A DNA stretch of 64,000 nt from UBA7328 sp965247965 (GTDB lineage Bacteria > Bacteroidota > Bacteroidia > Chitinophagales > Saprospiraceae): the NCBI GenBank assembly GCA_965247965.1, contig OZ252053.1:3720001-3784000 (forward strand), read 5' to 3'. The notes below the pieces were generated by a model. It was given only the letters and a program-made list of their open reading frames with translations, ran no database searches and had not been told where the DNA came from. Made by a program: the position numbers and the translations under genes. The stretch's first letter is position 1; each line of letters opens with the position of its first letter. Shown here piece by piece: positions 45,009-54,317 of the stretch.

Positions 45009-47336
45009 ATGAAAAAACTATGCTTCTTTGGATTCTCTTTGGGAGTATTTTATTTGTGCGCACAGGAGAACACAAACAATGATCCATTCCGCCAGATGAC
45101 TGACTTGCTTCCGACGCCAAATACCTATCGAAATGCCTCTGGTGCTCCTGGACACCATTACTACCAGCAAAGAGCAGATTATAAAATGAATCTGACTTTG
45201 GATGATGAGAATCGTCGTCTTTACGGCGAGGAAACTATTACATATACTAATCATTCACCTGATGTGCTGACCTATCTATGGTTGCAATTAGATCAAAATG
45301 TCAGAGCCCAGGAGTCCGATACTTATAAGGTCACGGCCAATCACATAGGAAAGAGCCCAAATACCTGGCAACTCAGCCGTCTTGAAAATGATTTTGACGG
45401 TGGATTTAAGATTGAGAAAGTTGCAGATGCCAATGGCAGAAATTTGAAATATACCATCAACAATACGATGATGCGTGTCGATTTACCCAGCCCGCTCAAG
45501 GCTAGAGGGAATTTTTCTTTCAAGATCAAGTGGTGGTATAATATCAATAATACGCGCGAAATAGGGGGTAGATCCGGATATGAATATTTTGCTGAAGATG
45601 GAAATAATGTCTATGTCATTGCTCAGTTTTTCCCACGCATGTGTTCCTACAATGACATCGAAGGTTGGCAAAATAAACAGTTTTTGGGGCGTGGAGAATT
45701 TACATTGATCTTTGGTGATTATGAGGTGAATTTAACGGTTCCATCCGACCATCTTGTAGCAGCAACAGGAGAATTACAAAATGCCAATAGAATAATGTCC
45801 TCTACACAAAGAGCACGCTTCTCCGAGGCAAAGAGAGCAAATCTCCATCCTGTTGTCATTGCTACAAAAGTAGAAGCTGACGAGCGAATGAAAACCAAAG
45901 CTAGTAGCACAAAGACCTGGAGTTTTAAAGCTGAAAATGTCAGAGATTTCGCTTTTGCATCTTCTCGACGGTTTATTTGGGATGCGTTTGGTGTAAAGAT
46001 GTCCGACGGCAGAACGGTAATGGCCCAATCGATGTGGGTCAAAGAAGGAGATTGTCTCTGGAGGAAATATTCCACAAAAGCCGTAGCTCATACGATCAAA
46101 TGGTATTCGCATTATACCTTTGATTATCCTTATCCTGTTGCTTGGTCAATTGACGGATCTATGGGCATGGAATATCCCATGATCTGTTTCAACTATGGCA
46201 GATGCAATGCTGATGATACCTATACCCAACCAACGAAATACGGACATATCGGCGTAATCATCCATGAAGTCGGTCATAATTGGTTTCCGATGATCGTGAA
46301 TTCCGATGAGCGGCAATGGACCTGGATGGATGAAGGACTAAATTCTTTTCTTCAATATCTTGCAGAGCAACAATGGGAAAGAAATTATCCATCCCGGCGG
46401 GGGCCCGCATATAAGATTACGAACTATATGGGCGGTGACAAATCAAATATTTCTCCCATAATGACCAATTCGGAATCCATTCATCAATTTGGTAATAACG
46501 CATATGGCAAGCCAGCAACTGCTTTGAATATTCTCAGAGAAACAGTAATGGGAAGGGAACTATTCGATTTTGCTTTTAAGGAGTATTCCAATAGATGGAA
46601 ATTCAAACAGCCTTATCCTGCCGACTTTTTCAGGACACTGGAGGATGCGTCGGGCGTTGATCTTGATTGGTTTTGGCGAGGATGGTTTTACACTACCGAC
46701 CACGTAGATATGGCTATTTCCGGCTTCAAAGCTTTTAATATTGCCTCTCCTGATCCAAATATTTCGAAGCAGCAATTGCGCATGGAAAACGACGAGGAAG
46801 ATAAGTATATAGCCAATATTAGGAATGCCAAAGAGATCCAACAAACGCAAGATGAAATCGATCCAACAATTCGTGATTTTTATAGTGAATATGATCCTTA
46901 TGCGGTAGACGCTATAGACGAACAAGAATACGCGCAGATTATTTCCGGAATAAGCGAAAGAGCGAAAAATATCCTAGAGAAAAATAAAAACTATTACGAA
47001 ATCACTTTTGAAAATAAGGGAGGACTCGTCATGCCTATCGTCTTCCAATTCACTTATGACGATGGTACAACGGAAGATGTACGATTGCCAGCAGAGATAT
47101 GGAGAAAAAATAAGGGTACTGTATCAAAAGTATTTCCAAGGACAAAGAAAGTTGTCAAGGTAGAACTCGATCCTTATCTCGAATTGGCTGATGTCGATAC
47201 GAGCAACAATGCATATCCGCGGGAGGAAGGAACTACAAGATTTGATCTTTTCAAAAACAGGCGTAAGGGTGCGAATGAGAATCCAATGCAAAGGGCAAGA
47301 AGGGCAGAGAAGTTGAAGAAGCCGATTAAGCCGTGA
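45009..47336 (+). CDS. M1 family metallopeptidase, exported
   Basis: A gluzincin aminopeptidase of 775 residues with a short signal (ends LCAQ). The zinc motif is HEVGHNWF (His419, His423) with Glu442 in WMDEGLNSF, matching HExxH-18-E. The GxMEN-like motif reads MGMEYPM, which fits this exported Bacteroidota branch. The C-terminal region is basic (KNRRKGANENPMQRARR). It probably degrades peptides in the periplasm or outside the cell. It is flanked by the two parS-like sites. Confidence 0.92.
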   Translation: MKKLCFFGFSLGVFYLCAQENTNNDPFRQMTDLLPTPNTYRNASGAPGHHYYQQRADYKMNLTLDDENRRLYGEETITYTNHSPDVLTYLWLQLDQNVRAQESDTYKVTANHIGKSPNTWQLSRLENDFDGGFKIEKVADANGRNLKYTINNTMMRVDLPSPLKARGNFSFKIKWWYNINNTREIGGRSGYEYFAEDGNNVYVIAQFFPRMCSYNDIEGWQNKQFLGRGEFTLIFGDYEVNLTVPSDHLVAATGELQNANRIMSSTQRARFSEAKRANLHPVVIATKVEADERMKTKASSTKTWSFKAENVRDFAFASSRRFIWDAFGVKMSDGRTVMAQSMWVKEGDCLWRKYSTKAVAHTIKWYSHYTFDYPYPVAWSIDGSMGMEYPMICFNYGRCNADDTYTQPTKYGHIGVIIHEVGHNWFPMIVNSDERQWTWMDEGLNSFLQYLAEQQWERNYPSRRGPAYKITNYMGGDKSNISPIMTNSESIHQFGNNAYGKPATALNILRETVMGRELFDFAFKEYSNRWKFKQPYPADFFRTLEDASGVDLDWFWRGWFYTTDHVDMAISGFKAFNIASPDPNISKQQLRMENDEEDKYIANIRNAKEIQQTQDEIDPTIRDFYSEYDPYAVDAIDEQEYAQIISGISERAKNILEKNKNYYEITFENKGGLVMPIVFQFTYDDGTTEDVRLPAEIWRKNKGTVSKVFPRTKKVVKVELDPYLELADVDTSNNAYPREEGTTRFDLFKNRRKGANENPMQRARRAEKLKKPIKP

Positions 47337-47406
47337 GCCCAATGGGCCGTCTCTATTTGTCAATTAGCAGTCGCTTTCGTATAGTCCTTAACATGCTTTG
47401 TTTAGG

Positions 47407-47422
47407 TGTTCCACGTGGAACA
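47407..47422. promoter_or_regulatory. parS-like centromere site, perfect palindrome
   Basis: TGTTCCACGTGGAACA is a perfect 16-bp palindrome identical to the widespread chromosomal parS form bound by ParB. It lies in the 162-bp gap between convergent genes. parA/parB are not in the window, so function is inferred from sequence only. Confidence 0.7.
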
Positions 47423-47498
47423 AGCTTGCTATACAATTGCCTTTTATACAATTAAACACTAAAACTGCCAACCAACTTTTTGCATATGAAACATTTCT

Positions 47499-48269
47499 TT
47501 AGCTTATCACCTTCGTATGTCTCATCAAAAAATCTGCTAAGGCTTCACTAAACTCCTCCGGCTTCTCCATCATTGGAGCATGACCACATTTGTCAATTAA
47601 GACAAGCTCGGATGTCTTGATGAGTTTATGAAATTTTTCGCCGACAAATTTTGGGGTTATAGTGTCATTGGAGCCCCAGACAAGCAGTGTAGGTACGGTA
47701 ATTTTACCAATTAACTTCTCAAGATTATGACGTAGAGCTGATTTTGCGGTAACTATCAATCTCAGAGCCTTTTCTCGATCATTTACGATGTGAAATACCT
47801 GATCGACAAGTTCTTTTGTTGCTACCGATGGATCGTAAAAAGTTTCGGCCGTTTTTCGCTTTATGTATTCATAGTCACCGCGTTTCGGGTATCCATCCCC
47901 CATCCCGGTTTCGAACAATCCGGAGCTACCTGTCAGTGTCATCGTAGCCACCTTATCCTGTGATGTGAGCACGTAGAGTTGTGCAATATGACCGCCTAAC
48001 GAATTGCCCAATATATGGAATTGGTTGTATCCTTTATGCACTACAAATTCTTCCAGGTATTTCAACATACCTTCAATACGCGATTCCTTTACCGGTAAGG
48101 TATAAAGCGGGAGGATCGGTATCACCACATTGTACGCACTACCAAAATCTTCGGCCAGATTCTTAAAATTACTTAGAGCCCCGAAAAGACCATGCAATAG
48201 AACGATCGCTTCACTCTTCTTCGGATCTGATTCGTAGTAAGAAAATCCATTTTTAGTTTTTATCTCCAC
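47499..48269 (-). CDS. Alpha/beta hydrolase
   Basis: A 256-residue alpha/beta fold hydrolase. It has the oxyanion region VLLHGLFGA, a nucleophile elbow GNSLGGHIAQ (Ser about 97), an acid in LLVWGSNDTITP and His in CGHAPMMEKPEEF. It resembles small esterases and C-C hydrolases. No signal peptide is seen, so it is cytoplasmic. The substrate is unknown. It lies 46 bp from the heme A synthase gene and on the same strand. Confidence 0.88.
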   Translation of the reverse strand: MEIKTKNGFSYYESDPKKSEAIVLLHGLFGALSNFKNLAEDFGSAYNVVIPILPLYTLPVKESRIEGMLKYLEEFVVHKGYNQFHILGNSLGGHIAQLYVLTSQDKVATMTLTGSSGLFETGMGDGYPKRGDYEYIKRKTAETFYDPSVATKELVDQVFHIVNDREKALRLIVTAKSALRHNLEKLIGKITVPTLLVWGSNDTITPKFVGEKFHKLIKTSELVLIDKCGHAPMMEKPEEFSEALADFLMRHTKVIS

Positions 48270-48315
48270 TTTTCAGATTTTGTACAATATAATCTTTCAA
48301 CACGAATAGAGCCTC

Positions 48316-49389
48316 CTATATCAATTCATATTTTCTACTTGCCTTGGTGTAAGCATAAAAAAGAATGAAAAATGATGCCAATACCAGGACGCCAGCGCCC
48401 TGATGAAAAACGCCTAAACCAACCGGAACGCTACCCGCGGAATTGATCAAGGTCAATATACCCAGTAAGACTTGAATACCTATTAATGCAATGAATGTTG
48501 TAAGTATCGTGCTAAAAGGAAGAAGATCTTTTTTCCTAAACAATAGATAAAGCAATAACGATAGTACTATTAATCCGTATGCGGCACTGCGATGCGCAAA
48601 CTGAAAAAAAGCTGCAGCGAAAGGAGATTTTTCATATTCTGTAAGATTAGACCATTGCCAACTTTCAGCATCTCGGAGAACTTTAGGAATAAATGCTCCA
48701 TTCATATCCGGCCAAGTCGGATAAGGCAGAGCTGCTTTCATCCCCGAAACTATACCTCCCAAAATTATTTGCATACAGATTAGGACAAACGTCGTGCAAA
48801 GCAAAGTCTCTAACAGTCGCTTGGGCTTTATTTTCAAATCTTGCCATTTATCACGATAAAAACACTCCATAACACACCACAGAAGAGCAATGAAAACAGC
48901 TATCCCAATAGAGAGGTGGACAGATAATTTATACGCATTGACCCAAGGACTGTCGATCAATCCGCTCGACACCATTATCCAACCAAACACCGCAGCCAAC
49001 ACTGCAAATGCAATGACAACTGCTAGACGCTTAGTTAGATAGAAATCAATTTTCCCGCGCCACCAGAAAATGACGAATGGAATTATGAAGCAAAAACCCA
49101 TTAGCCGCGCCCAAAGGCGATGAATATATTCCCAGAAATAAATAAACTTAAATTCGTCTAAGGACATGCCTTGATTGATCTTTTTGTATTGAGGCGTCTG
49201 CCGGTATTTTTCAAATTCGCTGGCCCATCTCACCTGGGTCAACGGTGGAAATGTGCCGATTACAATATCCCACTCTGTTATGGAGAGACCACTTCCTGTC
49301 AATCGAGTGATCCCACCTATGACGATCTGCATAAAAATCAAAAACAATCCCAGAAAGAGCCAGTATTTTACAACATTAGAATATTTCAT
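48316..49389 (-). CDS. ctaA: Heme A synthase (COX15/CtaA family)
   Basis: A membrane protein of about 357 residues with eight hydrophobic segments. It oxidises heme O to heme A for cytochrome oxidase. Family marks are GGITRLTGSGLSITEWD, the heme-binding His in WEYIHRLWAR, VHLSIG, FAHRSAAYG and VFHQGAGV. The ATG at 49389 (KYSNVVKYW) is chosen; an ATG at 49419 would add ten residues. It shows aerobic respiration with an aa3-type oxidase. Confidence 0.93.
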   Translation of the reverse strand: MKYSNVVKYWLFLGLFLIFMQIVIGGITRLTGSGLSITEWDIVIGTFPPLTQVRWASEFEKYRQTPQYKKINQGMSLDEFKFIYFWEYIHRLWARLMGFCFIIPFVIFWWRGKIDFYLTKRLAVVIAFAVLAAVFGWIMVSSGLIDSPWVNAYKLSVHLSIGIAVFIALLWCVMECFYRDKWQDLKIKPKRLLETLLCTTFVLICMQIILGGIVSGMKAALPYPTWPDMNGAFIPKVLRDAESWQWSNLTEYEKSPFAAAFFQFAHRSAAYGLIVLSLLLYLLFRKKDLLPFSTILTTFIALIGIQVLLGILTLINSAGSVPVGLGVFHQGAGVLVLASFFILFYAYTKASRKYELI

Positions 49390-49799
49390 AAAACCAAAAA
49401 TAATGTAATGGTAAAACATGAAATTTTCTCGGTTTTACACAGCGATAGTGTTAATAATAATTATTTATTTAAAAGACTATTATTATTAGAAGAGTGGAAT
49501 AGTAGAATAAATATTTTTACTAAGAGAAAAAGTAAAATATTTACATAAAATCCGTAAGATAAAAGCTTGAAACCCAAATAATTAACATATCAATTGTGAA
49601 TTAACATCAATGATATCAACATATTAACAAACCTAATAAGTTGTTAATATTTGAACCAATCTATGACAGCGAAGTGAAAGCAAAAGAAATACTTGCAAAA
49701 TGAAAATGTTACTAACATTTTGGGATGAACAAATGTATAATCTTGCAAAGTGAACAACAGACAGATATACATTAAAGAAAACGATAATGTGAATAATTA
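49390..49799. other. AT-rich divergent intergenic region with short repeats
   Basis: A gap of 410 bp with no gene between the divergent heme A synthase and dtd genes. It is strongly AT-rich at 49430-49660, with several TTAACAT copies and a direct repeat, CTTGCAAARTGAA, at 49692-49704 and 49742-49754. A TTTTACACA at about 49434 is one mismatch from a DnaA box. It must hold both promoters; an origin role is speculative. Confidence 0.35.
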
Positions 49800-50249
49800 A
49801 TGAGAGTCGTTATACAGAGAGTGAGTGAAGCAAAGGTAACAGTAGATCGACAGACAGTAGGAAAAATTGGTAGAGGATTACTGGTCCTTGTGGGCATTAC
49901 TGAGACCGATAATGCCACGGACATAGCTTGGCTGAGTAATAAGATACTGAATTTAAGGGTATTCCCAGATGCTGAAGGAACTATGAACCTCAGCGTTGAA
50001 AATGTAGGGGGACAGTTATTGGTCGTAAGTCAGTTTACCTTGTACGCAAGCATGAAAAAGGGGAATCGCCCGTCCTATTTACGATCTGCTAAATCGAATA
50101 TTGCCATTCCCATTTACGAAAAATTTATAGATTCTTTAGCCCAGGCGGGAATTAGACCTGAAGAAGGACTATTTGGAGCAAGTATGAAGATCTCATTAGT
50201 CAATGATGGGCCTGTAACAATTACGCTCGATTCAAAAGATAGGGAATAA
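49800..50249 (+). CDS. dtd: D-aminoacyl-tRNA deacylase
   Basis: A 149-residue Dtd enzyme that removes D-amino acids from mischarged tRNA. The signature motifs SQFTLYAS and NDGPVTITLDS are present, and MRVVIQRVSEAKVTVD is the usual start. It leads a long plus-strand operon; its stop overlaps the next ATG (50249). Confidence 0.96.
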   Translation: MRVVIQRVSEAKVTVDRQTVGKIGRGLLVLVGITETDNATDIAWLSNKILNLRVFPDAEGTMNLSVENVGGQLLVVSQFTLYASMKKGNRPSYLRSAKSNIAIPIYEKFIDSLAQAGIRPEEGLFGASMKISLVNDGPVTITLDSKDRE

Positions 50250-50587
50250 TGGATTTGAAAGAGTTGCAAAATTCAGTAGACTCGTGGATAAAAGAGCACG
50301 GAGTCCGATATTTTGACGTAGTGACCAATACGCTTTTGCTCAACGAAGAGGTAGGAGAACTGTCGCGATTAGTAGCGAGAAAATACGGAGAACAATCATT
50401 CAAGGATAAGAAGGACGAAAATGTAATCGAGGAAAAAATGGCTGAGGAAATAGGGGATATCTTATTTGTACTTACCTGCCTCACCAACCAAATGGAATAT
50501 TCTCTAGAAGAAATAATGCAAAGTAATTTGCAAAAGAAAACCAAAAGAGACAGTAAAAGGCATAAAGCGAATCAAAAACTCAAATAG
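50249..50587 (+). CDS. MazG-like nucleotide pyrophosphohydrolase
   Basis: A 112-residue all-alpha NTP pyrophosphohydrolase. The metal-binding motifs are LLLNEEVGELSR and EKMAEEIGDILFVL, the MazG pattern EExxE and ExxD. It probably hydrolyses modified or surplus nucleoside triphosphates. The pair with dtd, joined by a one-base overlap, is common in this phylum. Confidence 0.88.
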   Translation: MDLKELQNSVDSWIKEHGVRYFDVVTNTLLLNEEVGELSRLVARKYGEQSFKDKKDENVIEEKMAEEIGDILFVLTCLTNQMEYSLEEIMQSNLQKKTKRDSKRHKANQKLK

Positions 50588-50596
50588 ACGAGTGAG

Positions 50597-51628
50597 GTGA
50601 AGAAGAAGCTATCCATTATTAGTGCGATAAGCATGACAATACTTAGCCTATGCAGTGTATTAGCGCTATTTTGTTATGTTATTGTTCCTGATAATTCGCC
50701 AAATGCAAATCTTCAAATACCCCAGATCGCATTACTAAAACCAACTGCCAAACAATTGCTCTATCCGGAGAATATACTTCCGCCAACAGAAATTTCACTT
50801 CTTCGAAAGATTATTGAAGGAGTTCCGAATCGTTATAAATATTATCCGGTCGATAGCCTTACATACAATGATGGTAAGGTAATCCTATATTTTGGTAAAC
50901 AAATAAGGATAGTAGATGCCGGTAACGCAGTATATATTGAAAAGAAATTGATAACAAAACGCTTCTGGTTGGGCACGGATAAGTATGGGCGCGATATTCT
51001 GAGCAGATTAATAGTAGGTCTAAGGGTCTCACTTCTGGTCGGATTGTTTGCAGTGATCATATCCATAATCATTGGCACCTTTTTCGGGATGGTTTCCGGT
51101 TATTATGGACGGTGGGTAGATCGGATGGTAATGACCATTATTAATGTCAATTGGTCTATACCTACACTACTTCTGGCATTCGCAATTCTTTTGGTAATGG
51201 AGAAGGGATTAATGGCTATTTTTTTGGCCGTAGGCTTTACACTTTGGGTTGATTTAGCTCGTATTGTTCGGGGGCAGGTGTTGGAGATCAAAGAAAAAGA
51301 ATTTGTTTTGGCCGCCAAAACGTTGGGATTTTCTCCTCTGCGTATAATGATTAAGCACATTCTGCCAAATCTGACCGGAACAGTTCTTGTAATAGCGTCT
51401 ATTAATTTTGCTACTGCGATATTGGTAGAGGCGGGATTAAGTTACCTCGGATTGGGAGTGCAGCCACCCCTGCCTTCCTTAGGCAATATGCTCAAAGAAA
51501 ATTACGGCTATGCGACTAGTGGATTTCTGGTATTATCGCTAGCTCCGGCATTTGCGATTCTGATATTAGTGTTATCTTTTAACCTCTTGGGTAATGGTCT
51601 CAGAGACTATTTCGATATTAGACGCTAA
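50597..51628 (+). CDS. ABC transporter permease (DppC/OppC type)
   Basis: A 343-residue inner-membrane permease of the peptide/nickel family, GTG start. One N-terminal membrane segment is followed by a long periplasmic loop (about 30-110). Five more segments carry the family motif FWLGTDKYGRDILSRLI and the coupling loop EFVLAAKTLGFSPLRIMIKHILPN (EAA motif). No ATPase, partner permease or binding protein is beside it, so the transporter must be assembled with genes elsewhere. Confidence 0.9.
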   Translation: MKKKLSIISAISMTILSLCSVLALFCYVIVPDNSPNANLQIPQIALLKPTAKQLLYPENILPPTEISLLRKIIEGVPNRYKYYPVDSLTYNDGKVILYFGKQIRIVDAGNAVYIEKKLITKRFWLGTDKYGRDILSRLIVGLRVSLLVGLFAVIISIIIGTFFGMVSGYYGRWVDRMVMTIINVNWSIPTLLLAFAILLVMEKGLMAIFLAVGFTLWVDLARIVRGQVLEIKEKEFVLAAKTLGFSPLRIMIKHILPNLTGTVLVIASINFATAILVEAGLSYLGLGVQPPLPSLGNMLKENYGYATSGFLVLSLAPAFAILILVLSFNLLGNGLRDYFDIRR

Positions 51629-51634
51629 GTCAAT

Positions 51635-52864
51635 ATGAGCAGAGAATTATTATTATTGGAAAAACTGGAAAAAGATCTCAGTCTGAAAGAGCTGCAGATC
51701 AAAAGCCTCCTAACCATTACACAGGCAATTAATGAAAATGTATCAGCGGAAGGGCTTTATAATATGTACCGCTCTTTCCTGTCTTGGGAAATGGGCATAT
51801 CGAAAATGGGGCTATTTATTGCCAAAGGTACACAGTGGGAATGCGCAACAAATATCAACTTGAGCAGAACAGAACAATCCAAAGAGATCGTTCAGGAATT
51901 AATAAAATACAAAAGGCTTCATACGATAAAAAGTGACGAAACTCCTTCTTTAAAAGCTTTTGATATCATCATACCGGTTTTTCACAAAGAGGCGGCGATA
52001 GCCTATTCTATCATCGGCGGCATTAAGAATAAAGATGATCTGTACAATAAGATACAATTCATCACCACAATTACGAATATTATTGCCGTTGCAATAGAAA
52101 ATAAAAGATTATTCAAAGAACAGCTCGAACAAGAACGCTTAAAAAAGGAGATAGAACTTGCCGGAGAAGTGCAAAAAATGCTTATTCCTAATGAATTACC
52201 TAAAACCAAAAAGCTTGATATATCAACGATCTATAAACCGCACTTTAATATCGGAGGCGATTATCTGGATGTCATTCGATTTGACAATGACCGCTATGCG
52301 ATCTGCATTGCGGATATTTCAGGGAAAGGTGTGGCCGCTGCTCTTTTGATGGCCAACTTTCAAGCGATGATACAGTCACTTATATTTCAATATAGAGATT
52401 TGGAAACCTTTATTTTCGCGCTCAATCAGACGGTATACAGGGTTACCCAAAGCGATAAATTCATCACCTTTTTCGTGGGGGAGATTGATTTAAAAAGCAA
52501 GAAACTAAAGTATATCAATGCAGGTCACTATCCTCCGATCTTTTTCCAGGATTCTAAGATAATGAGATTGGATAAAGGATGTACTGTGATCGGTGCGTTT
52601 GAAATATTGCCTGAAATTACTGAAGAATCTTTTGATCTTAATAATGAGGCACTGATCATGTGCTTTACCGATGGCCTTGCGGATCTCAAAAATAAAAACG
52701 AAGAATATTACGACGACGAAAAAATTGAAAAGTTTGTAAAAAGGCACGAAAAGAAAAACGCAGAGAAATTTAACGAACAATTGCTATCGGAAATCGAAAA
52801 ATTTAGAGAAGATGAGGAATATCCTGACGATATCGCTATTTTAACGTGTAAGATTCATCTATGA
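51635..52864 (+). CDS. SpoIIE-type PP2C serine phosphatase with N-terminal GAF-like domain
   Basis: A 409-residue regulator. An N-terminal GAF-like sensor region is at about 30-160 and a helical linker (EQERLKKEIELAGEVQKML) follows. The SpoIIE/RsbU phosphatase domain carries GGDYLDV, ADISGKGVAAALLMA, NAGHYPP, CFTDGLAD and DDIAIL metal-binding motifs. Such enzymes dephosphorylate anti-sigma-factor antagonists in partner switching. An RsbW-like kinase lies at 58908. It overlaps the next gene by 4 bp. Confidence 0.9.
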   Translation: MSRELLLLEKLEKDLSLKELQIKSLLTITQAINENVSAEGLYNMYRSFLSWEMGISKMGLFIAKGTQWECATNINLSRTEQSKEIVQELIKYKRLHTIKSDETPSLKAFDIIIPVFHKEAAIAYSIIGGIKNKDDLYNKIQFITTITNIIAVAIENKRLFKEQLEQERLKKEIELAGEVQKMLIPNELPKTKKLDISTIYKPHFNIGGDYLDVIRFDNDRYAICIADISGKGVAAALLMANFQAMIQSLIFQYRDLETFIFALNQTVYRVTQSDKFITFFVGEIDLKSKKLKYINAGHYPPIFFQDSKIMRLDKGCTVIGAFEILPEITEESFDLNNEALIMCFTDGLADLKNKNEEYYDDEKIEKFVKRHEKKNAEKFNEQLLSEIEKFREDEEYPDDIAILTCKIHL

Positions 52865-53646
52865 AGAATAAATACATGGCGGCAATGATGGCTTTTGTGT
52901 TCGGCACATTCGGAGTACACAAGTTTTACCTGGGAGAAGGAGGAAAGGGTGTATTTTATATCATGCTCTTTGCGATGACCAGCCGGTTTTTCCCAATATC
53001 GACCATATTAGGAATGATTGACGGTATCCGGTACCTCACGATGAGCGAGAAAGAATTTAACCGTAAATACAATTCGGCGAGAAGTGAAAGAGTATCTCGG
53101 AGAAGCGAAAGAAGAAGGCAGAGGAGAAGACAAAAAGAATATTATGAATACGAACCCGCACCAAGGCACAGAAGAACGCAAAAGAGAAAAGAGGGGAGAG
53201 TACGACCAAACCCATTCAAAAAAAGCGGATTAAAAAAGTATAAAGATTATGATATTGAAGAAGCAATTACAGATTTTGAAAAGGGTTTAAAGCTTCAACC
53301 CAATGATATAGCACTTCATTTTAATCTGGCCTGTGCTTATTCTTTGTTGGAAAATGCGGAAAAAGCCTTTTATCATGTAAACAAATGTATGGAAAATGGA
53401 TTTAGTGATACGAATAAGATACTTACGCACGAAGATCTTGCTTATATGAGAATCCAACCGGAGTTTGATGCCTTTAAAGAAAATGGATTCAAGGAAGAGA
53501 AGAAAGTAAAAAAAGAAGACCCAAAAGAAGTAACTGACGAATTATTGTTGGAGAAACTGCGAAAATTGGTCGAAATGAGACGAAGAGGAATAGTCACTGA
53601 ATCAGATTTCAAAATCGAAAGAGAAAAGATCCTACATAAAGCATAA
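52861..53646 (+). CDS. TM2 domain-TPR protein with SHOCT-like C-terminus
   Basis: A 261-residue protein with three parts. An N-terminal TM2 domain has KYMAAMMAFVFGTFGVHKFYLGE and two membrane segments (about 1-65). A very basic Arg-rich stretch follows (about 75-120). A TPR-like region has DIEEAITDFEKGLKLQPND and LHFNLACAYSLLENAEKA, and a short C-terminal SHOCT-like helix pair ends LVEMRRRGIVTESDFKIERE. The overlap ATGA with the SpoIIE gene suggests coupling. Function is unknown. Confidence 0.75.
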   Translation: MKNKYMAAMMAFVFGTFGVHKFYLGEGGKGVFYIMLFAMTSRFFPISTILGMIDGIRYLTMSEKEFNRKYNSARSERVSRRSERRRQRRRQKEYYEYEPAPRHRRTQKRKEGRVRPNPFKKSGLKKYKDYDIEEAITDFEKGLKLQPNDIALHFNLACAYSLLENAEKAFYHVNKCMENGFSDTNKILTHEDLAYMRIQPEFDAFKENGFKEEKKVKKEDPKEVTDELLLEKLRKLVEMRRRGIVTESDFKIEREKILHKA

Positions 53647-53649
53647 AAT

Positions 53650-54306
53650 ATGATCGCCGAAGTACTGAGAGAAGATATCCCTAGTGTAGAACTGGACGAT
53701 ACCCTGCAAAGGTCTCTGGATATTATCAATGCAAATGAAGTTACCGAAGTTTCGGTAACAGATAGAAATAAATTTCTCCATATCCTTAGAGAAATCGACC
53801 TCTTAACATGCGATGCATGGAAAATTTCGGATGTAAACGGAGACCAGGAAGGGGCCTTTATTTTTAAAGACGATCATTTTTTTCAGGCTCTGATCAAAAT
53901 CAATAACCTTGACCTTTCTTTGATTCCGGTCGTGAATCGCGAAATGGAATACATGGGAGCCATAACAAAACGCAAGATTGAGGATTACATCTGCGATAGT
54001 TATTCCGTCGGTAGCAAAGGGAGTATCATAATTATTGAACAAACACTACGGGATTATTCCCTAGCAACTATAACCAATGCAATAGAACAGGAAGGAGCAA
54101 AAATATTAGGGCTCTTTATCAATCCGGCCGAAAACAGCCTCGAAAAGATATGGATCAGCATCAAACTAAATACACTCGAATCAGGAAGGATCATTTCGGC
54201 CCTCGAGCGGCATAGCCTGGATGTCATAGCACAAATAAACAATGAATACAAGGGTGATGGAATTAAAGAACGTTATGAATCCTTTATGACTTTTCTGAAT
54301 GTGTAG
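53650..54306 (+). CDS. CBS domain protein
   Basis: A 218-residue cytoplasmic protein. Tandem CBS modules occupy about residues 1-125 (SLDIINANEVTEVSVTDRNKFLHIL, LIPVVNREMEYMGAITKRKI). A C-terminal ACT-like part follows (GSIIIIEQTLRDYSLATITNAIEQEGAKIL). CBS pairs bind adenosine nucleotides. In many Bacteroidota this gene precedes nadK, which is here about 9 kb downstream (63144). It follows the TM2 gene by three bases. Confidence 0.82.
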   Translation: MIAEVLREDIPSVELDDTLQRSLDIINANEVTEVSVTDRNKFLHILREIDLLTCDAWKISDVNGDQEGAFIFKDDHFFQALIKINNLDLSLIPVVNREMEYMGAITKRKIEDYICDSYSVGSKGSIIIIEQTLRDYSLATITNAIEQEGAKILGLFINPAENSLEKIWISIKLNTLESGRIISALERHSLDVIAQINNEYKGDGIKERYESFMTFLNV

Positions 54307-54317
54307 CCCGATTTCAT

